This document shows positions 34,501 through 38,384 of a stretch of 64,000 nucleotides of DNA, piece by piece. Position 1 is the stretch's first letter. Every line of letters starts with the position of its first letter. Source of the stretch: Aurelia coerulea. Taxonomy: Eukaryota; Cnidaria; Scyphozoa; Semaeostomeae; Ulmaridae. The position numbers were made by a program, and so were the translations under genes. The stretch covers positions 9,931,511 to 9,995,510 of the forward strand of contig CM076956.1 in NCBI GenBank assembly GCA_039566865.1, in the 5' to 3' direction. The notes below the pieces were generated by a model. That model was not told the DNA's origin. It saw nothing but the letters and a program-made list of their open reading frames with translations, and made no database searches.

Positions 34501-36534
34501 CATTTCTGTCATTTTTGTCTCCCTGCTCTCCGTAATAAATTTCATATTGCAGCATACGAAGAGCGTATCATTTTCGAAAGAAATCTCGTACATCTTTGGA
34601 AAAATCTGCAAAAAAAAACCCTGAAAATCCTAGTGTTTAAAAAATCTCTTACGCTTTTCTGGAAGAATGATACTCCCATCGCTTTGCTTTCCTCAAATTT
34701 TAGACCCAAAAAAGGAATCTGACCACCCCTATCCTAGATATACCACAGTACCCTGGACAGGTAAAAAACTTGCAGACGTGCAAGCAAGCATTCTTCGAGG
34801 TAATCTGTGTGCTCTACACAAATCATGCACATTCATTATCATTCCTGCACAGTTTGCAACAAAACTTCATTTGTAACAATACATATGACATAATCTTCAC
34901 CCTTGCGTCTATCCTCAAAATACTGTCGCAGTTCACAGCGCAAATCTTCAGATAGCAATATCTCTTGTTTACCTTATTTACGCTGCAGCTAAATTCATGC
35001 ATCACTGAGTCTCTATGAGCCTGATTTCTTTGGATAAAGCGAATTAACACCAACTTCTGGAATATACAATAGAGATCTTTATCGATTTTATTTTCATTCA
35101 TCGAAGGGGACAGATTGCCTTTAATTGAAGCAACAATCATTGAAATCAATAAACTCTGTTAGCTTTACAATCGTAAGTAGGTGCAGCTGTTTTATTGATC
35201 CAGTGTATATTTGTAACTAATTTCGATCATTGTACGCCTTGAAATGTAAAAAGCATCATCAATACCATATATACTTTTTACATGAAATAAATAGATTAGA
35301 CCCAACTGGTTTGCATCACAAAGTTTACAACCCAGCCTTGATCAAAACCTAAATTGACCATTCTTTGAGACGTTGAACGTGCAATGTGAGTTTTGCTAAT
35401 CCAAAACCCAACTAACGCAAGCCTACTTATAAAAAACTGTGATTTCGGAAATCAGGTTTATACAAAATACCACTTTTATGAATTTTTTTACACGATCTAA
35501 TCATTTTACATAATTTACGATTTTGTTTCCCTTTGTTAACTCAGCAAGCTCCGCATATGAATAAAGCTAAAGCTCAGCTTTTCTTCTTCATTTAAGTCAT
35601 TCGTGGTGACTTTTCTCCTCCTCCTCGTCATCATAATAATAATCATAATAATAATCATAATCATCATCATCATCATCATCATCATCATAATCATCATCAT
35701 CTTTATTCTAAAATGTGTTTAACTTCATTGCATGCAGTCATAACAAGGCTTCATTATCACATCATTTTCTAGCTTAAAGGCAATCTGTCCCCTTCGATGA
35801 ATGAAAATAAAATCGATAAAGATCTCGACTGTATATTCCAGAAGTTGGTGTTAATTCGCTTTATCCAAAGAAATCAGGGTCATAGAGACTCGGTGATGCA
35901 TGAATTTAGCTGCAGCGTAAATAAGGTAAATAAAGCAGTAACCAAGGTCAGAACAATAGACCATTTTGACATTTAGAAAAGGGCCTGGGGAGAGCAAAAT
36001 TTGTCTGGTAAATGGCTGCCACAGTTCAATTTATCGTTGGTGAAAAGCCCTGTGACAGCTATTTACCAGAAAAATATTGCTCTTCCCAGATCCTTTTTCT
36101 AAATGTCAAAATGGTCTATAGGGGACGGATTGCATTTAAAATGGCAAAGATATTAATTCTAGGGTTTTAAATCTAAGAATCATGCAATCAAACAATACAA
36201 ACGACATACTCTATACATGTAAGACTTTGAAATATCTTGCTTTCATATTTTGATGCGATTTTCTCAAAGTTCAGGAGAATTTTTCAACCGAAATTTTAGC
36301 CAAAAGGTTTTGATCTGCGGCATTTTTTCTGTTTGTTTGCAAGAACTGACGTCATGGAATATTTGCAAGCAATACCTTTGTATCCCTTGGGTTTTTTACT
36401 CGGTCGATAACGAAATCCCATGAGATCTTCATCTAATACAAAGTACTTCTTTTTGCCTTTGTATTTGTTATGCTTGTCTCTTTCTACTTTCATTAGTTTG
36501 CAACCATTGCACATGAAGTCCCAACAATCTCGAG
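1377..36534 (-). CDS. plcd: Phosphoinositide phospholipase C, delta type (multi-exon gene, 19 exons placed)
   Basis: Enzyme family that cleaves PtdIns(4,5)P2 at the membrane into diacylglycerol and inositol trisphosphate. The domain order read from the exons is PH (36376-36534, 27501-27701), EF-hands (23249-23378, 22439-22554, 21474-21540, 20716-20809), X box (18262-18379 to 10118-10285), X-Y linker, Y box (6056-6143 to 4793-4900) and C2 (3061-3131 to 1377-1523). Family catalytic residues are visible: His in SSHNT, Glu/Asp in VELD, His in IIYHG, Glu in SLENH, Lys in KILIKGKK. All consecutive junctions agree in phase except the gap between 27501 and 23378, where a short exon (phase 1 in, phase 2 out) is missing. 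The domain order without SH2, Ras-binding or long C-terminal parts indicates delta rather than beta, gamma or epsilon. The C-terminal end of C2 lies left of the window, and the start exon is unsure. The largest intron (27702-36375) carries a Gypsy insertion. Confidence 0.93.
1745..2095. repeat. Truncated copy of the 36626 MITE family
   Basis: From agaaggcattgtaattctcg to caaaatctgcccttgttc this PLC intron matches the second half of the element at 36626-37117 with moderate divergence. It keeps the right terminal inverted repeat (ctgcccttgtt) and lacks the left. Confidence 0.75.
2370..2511 (-). CDS. plcd: PLC-delta exon: C2 domain, first half
   Basis: Acceptor ttctctttag, donor AATG/GTACGT. 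Reads [20 protein letters not shown] then [20 protein letters not shown]. The Asp of VIDPYV is a C2 calcium ligand in PLC-delta. Phase 0 in, 1 out. Confidence 0.93.
3061..3131 (-). CDS. plcd: PLC-delta exon: Y box to C2 linker
   Basis: Acceptor taattctgtag, donor CGAA/GTAAGT. Reads [20 protein letters not shown] then RIE, which joins IISGQQLP of the next exon to give the first C2 strand. Phase 1 in, 0 out, as required by both neighbours. Confidence 0.87.
3464..3654 (-). mobile_element. tRNA-derived SINE
   Basis: On the minus strand it begins ggtgttgtggcacagtggtg and has an A-box-like TGGCACAGTGG and a B box GGTTCGATCCC, then a tRNA-unrelated body (gtcatgacaaggggtcgcgg). The same sequence recurs on the plus strand at 22923 and, broken, at 55078. 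Confidence 0.85.
3655..3760. repeat. Palindrome at the centre of the 3173 MITE
   Basis: gaacgattgcagtgtactgtactac (3661 on) pairs with its near-complement gtagtacagtatactgcaatcgttc ending at about 3752, forming a hairpin of about 90 bp that is probably the original element core. Confidence 0.7.
4297..4450. mobile_element. hAT-like MITE with perfect 8-bp duplication
   Basis: 154 bp with ends CAGTGGCGGA and TCCGCCACTG. Flanked by GCCTGGAG at 4289-4296 and again at 4451-4458. An 8-bp target duplication with CAG...CTG ends is typical of hAT transposons. A G-run and a matching C-run lie inside the arms. A decayed copy is at 54918-55075. Confidence 0.9.
4793..4900 (-). CDS. plcd: PLC-delta exon: end of Y box
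   Basis: Acceptor cgttgttag, donor GCATG/GTAAGT. Reads [20 protein letters not shown] then [16 protein letters not shown], the end of the TIM barrel in the family (VALNxQT...M...GxFxxNGxCGYVLKPxFLR). Phase 1 in and out. Confidence 0.95.
5022..5037. repeat. TC dinucleotide tract
   Basis: Short (TC)n run in the intron between PLC exons at 5671 and 4900. Confidence 0.7.
5671..5850 (-). CDS. plcd: PLC-delta exon: Y box core
   Basis: Acceptor cctattgcag, donor GATAG/GTACGT, 180 nt. Reads [20 protein letters not shown], then [20 protein letters not shown] and DAWNLGCQI. The Ser of SSF and the Arg of SRTYPxGxRxDSSNxNP are substrate-contact residues in PI-PLC. The strongest single family signature in the window. 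Confidence 0.96.
6056..6143 (-). CDS. plcd: PLC-delta exon: start of Y box
   Basis: Acceptor cttgttttgcag, donor CAAAA/GTAAGT. Reads [20 protein letters not shown] then QSFDQAQIK, matching the family pattern of LSxLVxYxxSVKFxxF. Phase 0 in, 1 out. Confidence 0.92.
7155..8852. mobile_element. Large foldback element, CCGGGTGAGTCAG ends
   Basis: Begins taccgggtgagtcagaaaaa and ends tttttctgactcacccagta. Internal matching arms include ttagatgtcacctg near 7690 and its complement near 8740. About 1.7 kb, much longer than the related elements because another repeat (8050-8627) is nested inside. No transposase ORF. Confidence 0.7.
8050..8627 (+). repeat. Interspersed repeat, copy 1
   Basis: The segment gactgattatatgttcg...gacgctataacta and the segment gactggagcgacaacaac...gtgaggct both recur at 13072-13221; here they are separated by about 440 bp of extra sequence. 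Nested in the 7155 foldback. Confidence 0.65.
9060..9131 (-). CDS. plcd: PLC-delta exon: basic, serine-rich part of X-Y linker
   Basis: Acceptor caaatttaag, donor TTTGGT/GTAAGC, 24 codons in phase 0. Reads [25 protein letters not shown] fits a basophilic kinase site, so phosphorylation of the linker is possible (inference). The donor was chosen at GGT/GTAAGC rather than one base earlier because the next exon starts in phase 0. Confidence 0.85.
9361..10117. other. Intron sequence, nothing recognised
   Basis: Between PLC exons 9060-9131 and 10118-10285. Only a short tandem ggggaaataaga pair at about 9359-9380 stands out. Confidence 0.5.
10118..10285 (-). CDS. plcd: PLC-delta exon: X-Y linker, acidic
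   Basis: Acceptor attccgtgaag, donor AAAAG/GTATTA, 56 codons in phase 0. Begins [15 protein letters not shown], then the acidic run [10 protein letters not shown], and ends in a charged helix [10 protein letters not shown]. In the PLC family this linker blocks the active site until the enzyme meets the membrane; the acidic cluster fits that role. Confidence 0.9.
10400..10565. repeat. Fragment of the 19812 foldback family
   Basis: The stretch gaaattcgtagtgcgtagagtactggatgg...gagctgaaatag resembles the left arm of the element at 19812 (aaaattcatagtaccaagagtactggttgg). One arm only. Confidence 0.55.
10595..10944. mobile_element. Foldback MITE, CACATGGGG ends
   Basis: Ends cacatggggggtctaggagt and actcatggaccccatgtg; arms match about 80 bp inward (ttttggtttctttagttc / gaaccaaagaaaccaaaac). 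350 bp, in the PLC intron between exons 10285 and 12203. Confidence 0.8.
11140..11850 (-). mobile_element. 5-prime truncated LINE, C-terminal end plus 3-prime UTR
   Basis: Minus-strand coding 11831-11358 ([19 protein letters not shown]...) aligns by eye with the end of the LINE ORF at 62118-63998 ([18 protein letters not shown]), including [11 protein letters not shown] and GAxxWNxLP. After the stop, the 3-prime UTR (acggtggccccatcaatcaatg) also matches that element (acggtagccccgtcagtcagtatg). A dead copy in a PLC intron in the same orientation as the gene. Confidence 0.88.
12203..12285 (-). CDS. plcd: PLC-delta exon: end of X box, substrate-binding Lys
   Basis: Acceptor catctttgtag, donor CAAG/GTATTT. 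Reads [20 protein letters not shown] then LKHKILIK. The lysines of KILIKGKK, shared with the next exon, contact the inositol phosphates in the family. Phase 1 in, 0 out. Confidence 0.93.
12497..12820. mobile_element. Foldback element with G-run ends and internal repeats
   Basis: Ends cggggggggggtaacttaag and cttaagttaccgcccccccc with a further match (ggtacggagttg / caaccccgtatc). The interior holds four or five copies of a unit containing ccggatttatgggt. The poly-G/poly-C termini may form G-quadruplexes (inference). Confidence 0.75.
12939..13234. mobile_element. MITE with TA duplication and CTAAAGATGGC ends
   Basis: Ends cactaaagatggc and gccatctttagcg, flanked by TA on both sides. A second inverted pair inside (gatggcggcaagaaactttttaac / gttcatcgccaccatct) makes a left sub-hairpin; the right part is the interspersed repeat shared with 8050 and 29737. 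Confidence 0.8.
13072..13221 (+). repeat. Interspersed repeat, copy 2
   Basis: tagactgattacacgttcg...gtgaggct, with the core ctcactggagcgacaacaac. Compact version of the copy at 8050-8627; also at 29737-29831. Confidence 0.7.
13355..13440 (-). CDS. plcd: PLC-delta exon: X box, SLENH motif
   Basis: Acceptor atttcatgcag, donor CGGAG/GTAAGA. Reads [17 protein letters not shown] then [17 protein letters not shown] supplies the third acidic calcium ligand. Phase 2 in, 1 out. Confidence 0.95.
13607..13727 (-). CDS. plcd: PLC-delta exon: X box, second catalytic His
   Basis: Acceptor caccctttag, donor TCACC/GTAAGT. Reads [20 protein letters not shown] then [16 protein letters not shown]. The first Asp is a calcium ligand and the His of IIYHG is the second catalytic histidine. 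Phase 1 in, 2 out. Confidence 0.95.
13755..13990. repeat. Two-copy tandem duplication, about 115-130 bp
   Basis: aagcatgggtagtagcacga...acatgcttcattagttatgg recurs as gagcatgggtagtgtgacac...cgtgcctcaataatcatgc. It lies directly upstream (in gene sense) of the PLC exon 13607-13727, in the intron. Confidence 0.6.
14470..14611. repeat. Palindrome, about 65-bp arms
   Basis: aaggggcctttgcaaccaaa pairs with the complement ending tgcaaaggcccctt, continuing through ccagcataccttgcacgtg. Probably a small MITE without a clear duplication. Confidence 0.75.
14628..14710. repeat. Short hairpin element
   Basis: agcctgcgtgcagacgccac pairs with gtctgcacgcaagct, and actgatttcttg with aagaaatcagt. 83 bp, directly after the 14470 palindrome. 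Confidence 0.7.
14792..14877 (-). CDS. plcd: PLC-delta exon: X box
   Basis: Acceptor tttttacatag, donor GAAC/GTAAGT. Reads [20 protein letters not shown] then KKGCRCVEL. The Glu of VELD is a calcium ligand in PI-PLC. Phase 2 in, 1 out. Confidence 0.95.
15237..15614. mobile_element. hAT-like MITE with perfect 8-bp duplication
   Basis: 378 bp. Ends CAGGGCATGAAAA and TTTTCATGCCCTG, flanked by ACTTACAT at 15229-15236 and 15615-15622. CAGGG ends with an 8-bp duplication are standard for hAT. Confidence 0.92.
15905..16600. repeat. Tandem array, five copies of about 136 bp
   Basis: The landmark gtcgatgagctttaca recurs at about 15957, 16095, 16230, 16366 and 16503 (spacing 135-138). Each unit carries ctttctatctactt, aaagaatata and cagacttcatta-like segments; units are 80-90 percent alike by eye. 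Confidence 0.85.
16915..17290. repeat. Low-complexity taagccccccctct repeat
   Basis: Two clusters (16915-17015, 17220-17290) of the pyrimidine-rich unit ctctctaataagcccc, separated by unrelated sequence. They may be the two ends of one diverged element. Confidence 0.6.
17632..18238. mobile_element. Foldback MITE, CCGGGTGCGCCAAAATAAAC ends
   Basis: Left ccgggtgcgccaaaataaac, right gtttattttggcgcacccgg. Arms stay complementary for about 280 bp (gaagatttatgacttaatc, aagcctgaattagat). It ends about 20 bp before the PLC exon 18262-18379, close to that exon's donor. Same family as 25806-26694. Confidence 0.9.
18262..18379 (-). CDS. plcd: PLC-delta exon: start of X box, first catalytic His
   Basis: Acceptor ttcctgacag, donor AACAC/GTATGT. 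Reads [15 protein letters not shown], then [20 protein letters not shown]. The SSHNT motif holds the first catalytic histidine and the calcium-binding Asn of PI-PLC. Phase 1 in, 2 out. Confidence 0.95.
18431..18950. mobile_element. Foldback MITE, ATAGGTTCC ends
   Basis: Starts ataggttccacatctttt and ends with tgaaacctat; the arms pair through aaggctggtgtaaaattca / gaatttgacacccacctttt and ttcaaagaaa. Two further copies lie at 52995-53330 and 53350-53859. Confidence 0.82.
19345..19580. repeat. Pyrimidine tract (TTCC/TTTC)n
   Basis: About 230 bp almost only C and T on the plus strand (ttccttcctttagtccttcc and similar). An apparent open frame over it is a composition effect. Confidence 0.85.
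19812..20441. mobile_element. Foldback MITE, CCGGGTGAACCAG ends
   Basis: taccgggtgaaccagaaaaa opposite tttttctggctcactggta; arms match through gttcccacttttgaaaattc / gaattttcgaaagtgggaac and further inward. 630 bp in the intron upstream of exon 18379. Confidence 0.85.
20716..20809 (-). CDS. plcd: PLC-delta exon: EF-hand to X-box junction
   Basis: Acceptor tcctcctacag, donor GATG/GTACGT. Phase 0 in, 1 out. Reads [20 protein letters not shown] then [12 protein letters not shown], equivalent to the LIERYEPSE...MTKDGF segment that leads into the catalytic barrel. Confidence 0.9.
20838..21217. mobile_element. MITE, GGCCTAGTTTAAACATCG family, copy 1
   Basis: ggcctagtttaaacatcg at the left and aattcgacacggcaaaaaac at the right; interior contains tggccatttttcaaaatgc and cgtttgatacgacag. 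Related copies at 37185-37605 and 59140-59500. The outermost right end is lost. Confidence 0.8.
21228..21395. mobile_element. Small foldback MITE
   Basis: gataccagtagagtcagatg faces catctgactcttctggtatc, and the inner arms include gcaaaaaacgg / ccggttttttgc. 168 bp, in the intron between PLC exons 20716 and 21474. Confidence 0.82.
21474..21540 (-). CDS. plcd: PLC-delta exon: EF-hand region, third segment
   Basis: Acceptor ctgtcttctag, donor CAC/GTAAGT. With the preceding AG it reads [20 protein letters not shown] then KQH, the family segment with a hydrophobic FL followed by Gln/His. Phase 2 in, 0 out; both neighbours fit. Its phase fit resolved an otherwise impossible 22439-to-20809 join. 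Confidence 0.87.
21803..21945. repeat. Inverted repeat with agacttgccccaa arms
   Basis: agacttgccccaagtct near 21803 and gatttggggcaagtctgg near 21926. Possibly a small nonautonomous element. Confidence 0.5.
22439..22554 (-). CDS. plcd: PLC-delta exon: second, degenerate EF-hand
   Basis: Acceptor tcctttccag, donor AGCAG/GTAGAG. Phase 0 in, 2 out. Reads [20 protein letters not shown] then [12 protein letters not shown]. The loop lacks the first acidic ligands, so calcium binding is doubtful; [11 protein letters not shown] matches the FYKMLTQRxEI stretch of vertebrate PLC-delta. Confidence 0.9.
22923..23195 (+). mobile_element. tRNA-derived SINE, near full length
   Basis: ggtgttgtggcgcagtggtg opens a tRNA-like head with A box TGGCGCAGTGG and B box GGTTCGATACC. 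The body is gtcatgacaaggggtcgcgg and the tail passes through cctagaagggactcaaatg into (GAAT)n, the likely target-primed end. Lies between PLC exons 22439 and 23249. Confidence 0.9.
23249..23378 (-). CDS. plcd: PLC-delta exon: EF-hand with canonical calcium loop
   Basis: Acceptor taaatattcag, donor AAT/GTGAGT; enters in phase 2, leaves in phase 0. Reads [15 protein letters not shown] and [16 protein letters not shown]. The 12-residue loop D-x-D-x-N-G-x-L-S-x-x-E has the ligands of a functional EF-hand, followed by the next helix ([10 protein letters not shown]). The exon that should precede it (about 40 nt) was not located. Confidence 0.9.
23430..24780. other. Intron, nothing recognised
   Basis: About 1.35 kb of the PLC intron between exons 23378 and 27501. 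The missing short exon joining PH and EF-hand parts may be here or further right; no phase-compatible candidate found. Confidence 0.4.
24787..24989. mobile_element. Near-perfect 203-bp palindrome
   Basis: tatatactatggaggaggcg to cgcctcctccatagtatata, with arms of about 100 bp that pair nearly base for base (for example cacactgaggcctttcgaac / gttcgaaaggcctcagtgtg). Looks like a recent foldback MITE ending in TATA. Confidence 0.88.
25806..26694. mobile_element. Foldback MITE, CTGGGTGCGCC ends, larger copy
   Basis: Left tactgggtgcgccaaaataa, right ttattttggcgcacccggta. Outer arms of about 260 bp match the element at 17632-18238. The central 300 bp (about 26090-26400) are not shared and could be a nested insertion. 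Confidence 0.88.
26735..26870 (+). repeat. Possible SINE tail plus (ACT)n
   Basis: gggacgttaaactaggggtc, then ctggatgcggcatgcatagtg and a (ACT)n microsatellite at 26838. A complementary sequence (gacccctaatttaacgtcc) is found at about 37988. The head of the element is missing. Confidence 0.5.
27501..27701 (-). CDS. plcd: PLC-delta exon: PH domain, second half
   Basis: Acceptor ccttcaatttcag, donor AAAAG/GTGTGT. Phase 1 in and 1 out; it joins the 36376 exon exactly. Reads [20 protein letters not shown], then [11 protein letters not shown], then [17 protein letters not shown], matching the PLC PH pattern of a DI-x-x-VR-x-G strand, a hydrophobic strand, and the C-terminal helix with its invariant Trp followed by GL. 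Confidence 0.88.
29200..29290 (-). pseudogene. LINE reverse transcriptase fragment
   Basis: Minus-strand reading [20 protein letters not shown] matches the RT segment FNLSIATGVFPENWKTARVA of the LINE at 62118-63998. Only about 30 codons remain, in the large PLC intron. Confidence 0.7.
29525..29603. mobile_element. 79-bp MITE with 9-bp duplication
   Basis: tagcctgataaccagaccc opposite gggtctggttatcaggcta. Flanked on both sides by AGTGAATGT (29516-29524 and 29604-29612). The TAGCCTG ends are shared with the 58039-58491 element. Almost the whole element is arm. Confidence 0.88.
29737..29831 (+). repeat. Interspersed repeat, copy 3
   Basis: ctcactggagcgacagcaac...ggtccttgtggagtgaggct, related to 8050 and 13072, with an expanded CAA run. 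Confidence 0.65.
30227..30702 (-). repeat. 3-prime LTR of the Gypsy element
   Basis: On the minus strand runs TGTCACGATGG...CTGCCGTCACA, ending in the short inverted repeat TGT...ACA. 476 bp, no difference seen from the other LTR by eye. Confidence 0.93.
30705..30717 (-). other. Gypsy polypurine tract
   Basis: Minus strand AAGGGGGAGAGG directly before the 3-prime LTR, where second-strand synthesis starts in this class of element. Confidence 0.75.
30781..31175 (-). pseudogene. pol: Gypsy pol, part 3: integrase C-terminal remnant
   Basis: Reads [35 protein letters not shown] and [20 protein letters not shown], the end of a Gypsy integrase with its GPYRI motif. It follows RT directly at about 31150-31175 (shared bases cgcctaaacaagaag), so RNase H, the HHCC zinc finger and the DDE core are deleted. 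Confidence 0.88.
31149..31715 (-). pseudogene. pol: Gypsy pol, part 2: reverse transcriptase palm, frameshifted
   Basis: Continues part 1 in a shifted frame: [20 protein letters not shown], the catalytic VYLDDIII (YLDD box), and [20 protein letters not shown]. It ends at LYRLNKK, where the RNase H region should begin. A one-base indel at about 31700 separates it from part 1. Confidence 0.9.
31691..32959 (-). CDS. pol: Gypsy pol, part 1: protease and N-terminal reverse transcriptase
   Basis: Frame -1 to gag, open from the slippery site. Aspartic protease motif [12 protein letters not shown] lies about 40 codons after 32836. The RT begins after a spacer: [20 protein letters not shown] and [20 protein letters not shown] are RT motifs 1 and 2. 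The frame stops at 31691 after RIDETF because of a frameshift; the expected [17 protein letters not shown] continues in another frame. Without repair this copy cannot make a working RT. Confidence 0.9.
   Translation of the reverse strand, partial: GKLESATVRGGQLAVFENPPIINSVVEQVESVESRNEEINCVPDVTAPPSNQFICSTQEILLCGPASVVNGFIDEHPCKLLIDTGASMSIVNETFQHTHFPNIILRPGDVNATSVTGDPVNFKGIFSASLRIDKNVAFQDFYVASGFQHDCVLGTDFLTRAGISIDMSDCTLKWNSETTFLATDPPDPVWEISLIERVDIPPRSELYTMLPIGPGCSTGLFEMNDSLYQSSNVFAARSLVQPQRGEIPVRLVNPSMEVVTLEPKTTIGKVTSITDVGTTSLVSQDNSSVVTNIKLPGDYLSDEQQVELRNVLTKYSDVFAKSDSDLGRTDVLEHAIDTQGHAPIFQRPYRVPETQRKVIETHVKDMANRGVIRPSKSPWSSPVVLVGKKDGSTRFCVDFRKVNAITRKDVYPLPRIDETFTR
32950..33876 (-). CDS. gag: Gypsy gag polyprotein
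   Basis: 308 residues. The capsid-like middle has [20 protein letters not shown] and [13 protein letters not shown], matching the Ty3/Gypsy gag pattern. Near the C-terminus is a zinc knuckle [14 protein letters not shown] (C-x2-C-x4-H-x4-C) in an Asn/Arg-rich stretch, expected to bind the element RNA. ATG at 33876 is about 75 bp inside the LTR. The frame is intact. The stop at 32950-32952 directly follows a slippery heptamer, so pol is probably made by frameshifting. Confidence 0.92.
   Translation of the reverse strand: MTDWSCREIEPLTLRFSRMPATGGSGSSGGENADTSTQRTNDSAVSKIFVHPDKFYGYPNDDCLDWFASFERIARANEWDDTKCGRMISAYLRGPAGDHFEKIDARDKANYEVIKKTIIDRFSPADMRRSAYGNLAARKQGKMESVNEFASAIQRLVFRSFSSDVSNEVIEMTAREHFILGLRNDLMRRVTMADPKTFSDAIRVALREESLEENFAPQRVSAVEPQNDQMTQVIGLLSKLLEKRDTTGNHNNFRNRNNRNENSGNRNKSINGRPVCNYCEKPGHIERKCWKKFPNLRSGSESDRNQGN
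32953..32959 (-). promoter_or_regulatory. -1 ribosomal frameshift site (GGGAAAC)
   Basis: In the gag frame the codons are CAG GGA AAC TAG, so G GGA AAC is a X-XXY-YYZ slippery heptamer whose last codon is followed by the stop. Sliding back one base gives GGG AAA CTA and continues without a stop into the protease. Family knowledge: many retroelements use this signal. Confidence 0.8.
33934..33951 (-). other. Gypsy primer-binding site
   Basis: Two bases inside the 5-prime LTR the minus strand reads TGGTGACTACGGAGTTGG. TGG pairs with the tRNA CCA end. I could not assign the priming tRNA. Confidence 0.7.
33954..34429 (-). repeat. 5-prime LTR of the Gypsy element
   Basis: Second 476-bp copy with the same TGTCAC...GTCACA ends. 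The element promoter would lie here, on the minus strand. Confidence 0.93.
34971..35930. repeat. Inverted repeat, about 155-bp arms, 650-bp spacer
   Basis: Arm 34971-35124 (accttatttacgctgcagct...gacagattgcctttaa) is matched in reverse by 35774-35930 with few differences. The spacer holds (AAT)n/(ATC)n simple repeats. A fragment agcaatctgtcccct at 29878 suggests the arms are a dispersed family. Confidence 0.8.
35635..35705. repeat. ATC/AATAAT microsatellite
   Basis: tcatcataataataatc...catcatcatcatcatcatc simple repeat inside the inverted-repeat spacer. Confidence 0.85.
35959..36116. mobile_element. MITE with TA duplication, GACCATTTTGACATTTAG ends
   Basis: gaccattttgacatttagaa opposite ttctaaatgtcaaaatggtc, flanked by TA at 35957-35958 and 36117-36118. 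158 bp with long arms, about 260 bp from the PLC PH exon. Confidence 0.87.
36376..36534 (-). CDS. plcd: PLC-delta exon: PH domain, first half
   Basis: Acceptor cttcggcag at 36535, donor G/GTATTG at 36375. It enters in phase 1 and leaves in phase 1. The translation contains [13 protein letters not shown] and [20 protein letters not shown], the beta1-beta4 part of a PLC PH domain with the Lys-rich loop expected to hold phosphoinositide. The upstream exon must supply the first base of the first codon and the initiator Met. Confidence 0.9.
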
Positions 36535-36625
36535 CTGCCGAAGAAAAGCAAACAATTTAAAATCAAAGGCATAACACCGCATTATAACCATTGCTAACAG
36601 CACAAACGCTCCTTCGTAGCTATAC

Positions 36626-37117
36626 AACAAGGGCAGATTTTGTTATACAATAGCATCAGTTGCTTGCGAAAACCCTTGCCTTGTGCATGCGAAAGGTGGT
36701 TTTTAAGAGAAGTTATGTGCTTCTAACGAAAGAAGGTAGGTAAATCTAAAGTTCTGCCTGGCGGATTTTGTTTGTTTGATTCGAGAGCAGAGCAGAGTAG
36801 AAGGCACTGCAATTCTTGAATACTTTGGACTCAGATGTAACAATTAGTTCTCGGTTCCTGGATCAAATAAACAAATCCACCAGGCAGAACTTTAGATTTA
36901 CCCTCCTTCTTTCGTTCAAAGCACATAATTTAAAAGCCTCTTAACTACTTTTCGCGTGTACCAGATGAGAGTTCGCCCTACTGGTTTCGGGGCAACTTTT
37001 GCGGCCTTTGATTTACTGGTTCAGAGAATTTGCTTTGTCTACAATCGCTAATCGCTTTAAACTGAGGTGTCAATCAAAAGCAATTGATGCTATTGTATTA
37101 CAAAATCTGCCCTTGTT
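36626..37117. mobile_element. MITE with 9-bp duplication, AACAAGGGCAG ends
   Basis: aacaagggcagattttgtta opposite tacaaaatctgcccttgtt, flanked by TAGCTATAC at 36617-36625 and 37118-37126. Arms are imperfect for about 200 bp. Relatives at 1745-2095 and 61740-61880. A 9-bp duplication points to a Mutator-like mobiliser (inference). Confidence 0.87.
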
Positions 37118-37184
37118 TAGCTATACCTGGTGAGTCGGCAAAATATTTAGATATTCGAAAGCCTGTAGCCTTCTAACTTTCTAA

Positions 37185-37605
37185 GGCCTAGTTTAAACAT
37201 CGTATTTTGCCGTGTCGATCTGAACTGCATTAAAAACGGCAGAATCTACCGTGTTTAAAAATCTGATTTAAACATCGTGTTTTTGCCGTGTCGGAGTGAA
37301 ACTAAGATGGTTAAAACGGCCATTTTTTCCCAAATGCGCAAGCAACGCAGTGGCTGATCACACGCAGAAACCGGCGACTATGGCCTATAATTGATTAACT
37401 AAACGCGGCAGAAATACGATTTTTCAATCAAGTCACGTTTCTGTCGTTTAATACGACAGCACTGTTGAACTCTTGCCGTTTTAACAATTCAAAACGGTTG
37501 GTGATTTAATCATTGTTTTCATGTCGAATTTAATTGACGCTTGGGACATTTTTAGCAGTATCTAGTAAATTCGACACGGCAAAAATACGATGTTTGAATT
37601 AGACT
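37185..37605. mobile_element. MITE, GGCCTAGTTTAAACATCG family, copy 2
   Basis: Starts ggcctagtttaaacatcg and ends cgacacggcaaaaatacgatg...; interior has tggctgatcacacgcagaaac as in copy 1. Best-preserved copy. Confidence 0.82.
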
Positions 37606-38159
37606 TAACTTTCGAGCTTTCTAACGGCATACGAAAGTTAAATGACAAAATTCTGCCCTCACCTACATCGCAGATCAACTTGACGCCTAAGACATTTTTC
37701 CCACTAGATTTCCATGCTAGAGAAAGACATCTTCTGACTTACCCTACTGCATAAGTTGCAAAGAAAATTAAGCGTGTAAAGAAACACACAAGGCCAGGAA
37801 ATTCTATCTTTACTCACATCGGAAATGATGTGAGTAAAGACTGATGTGAAATTTTCCCAACTAATTTTCCAAGACACTTTTCGACTTTTTTCAGCAATTT
37901 ATTTTAAATGGGTTGGAAGGAATTCTAGCTATTCAAAGCCAAATTAAGCCTATTATGCATGCCGCATCCAGGCACGAGAGTGACGAGACCCCTAATTTAA
38001 CGTCCATTCCGAAGGACGGCGAGGTCATTTTGGAGGTCATTTTGCGAGGTCAGGCCTCCTAGGGGTCACCCATTCGGAGTTTGACCTCACTGGACCGAGC
38101 TTAACTTCAGTCACCTGACAGAAACTGTATAAGCCGCTCAGCCACTCACCCCTGATTTA

Positions 38160-38384
38160 GACTGCGTTCACACGATGCCGGCACATTTTGAGAACGGTGA
38201 AAAATGTGGCGGACAGGCCTCCCTTCACACCAAAACGGCACATTTTTGCCAGCACATTTTGAAAACGGTAGATTCTGAAAACGGAACTCTTTGAAAACGG
38301 TATCGTGAGAACGCTAGCTCAAATTTTGCTACCGTCACATTTTTCACCGTTTTCAAAATGTGCTGGCATCGTGTGAACGCAGTC
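38160..38384. mobile_element. Harbinger-like MITE with TTA duplication
   Basis: gactgcgttcacacgatgcc opposite ggcatcgtgtgaacgcagtc, flanked by TTA at 38157-38159 and 38385-38387. 225 bp; the interior repeats gaaaacgg several times. A 3-bp TWA duplication fits PIF/Harbinger. Confidence 0.87.
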
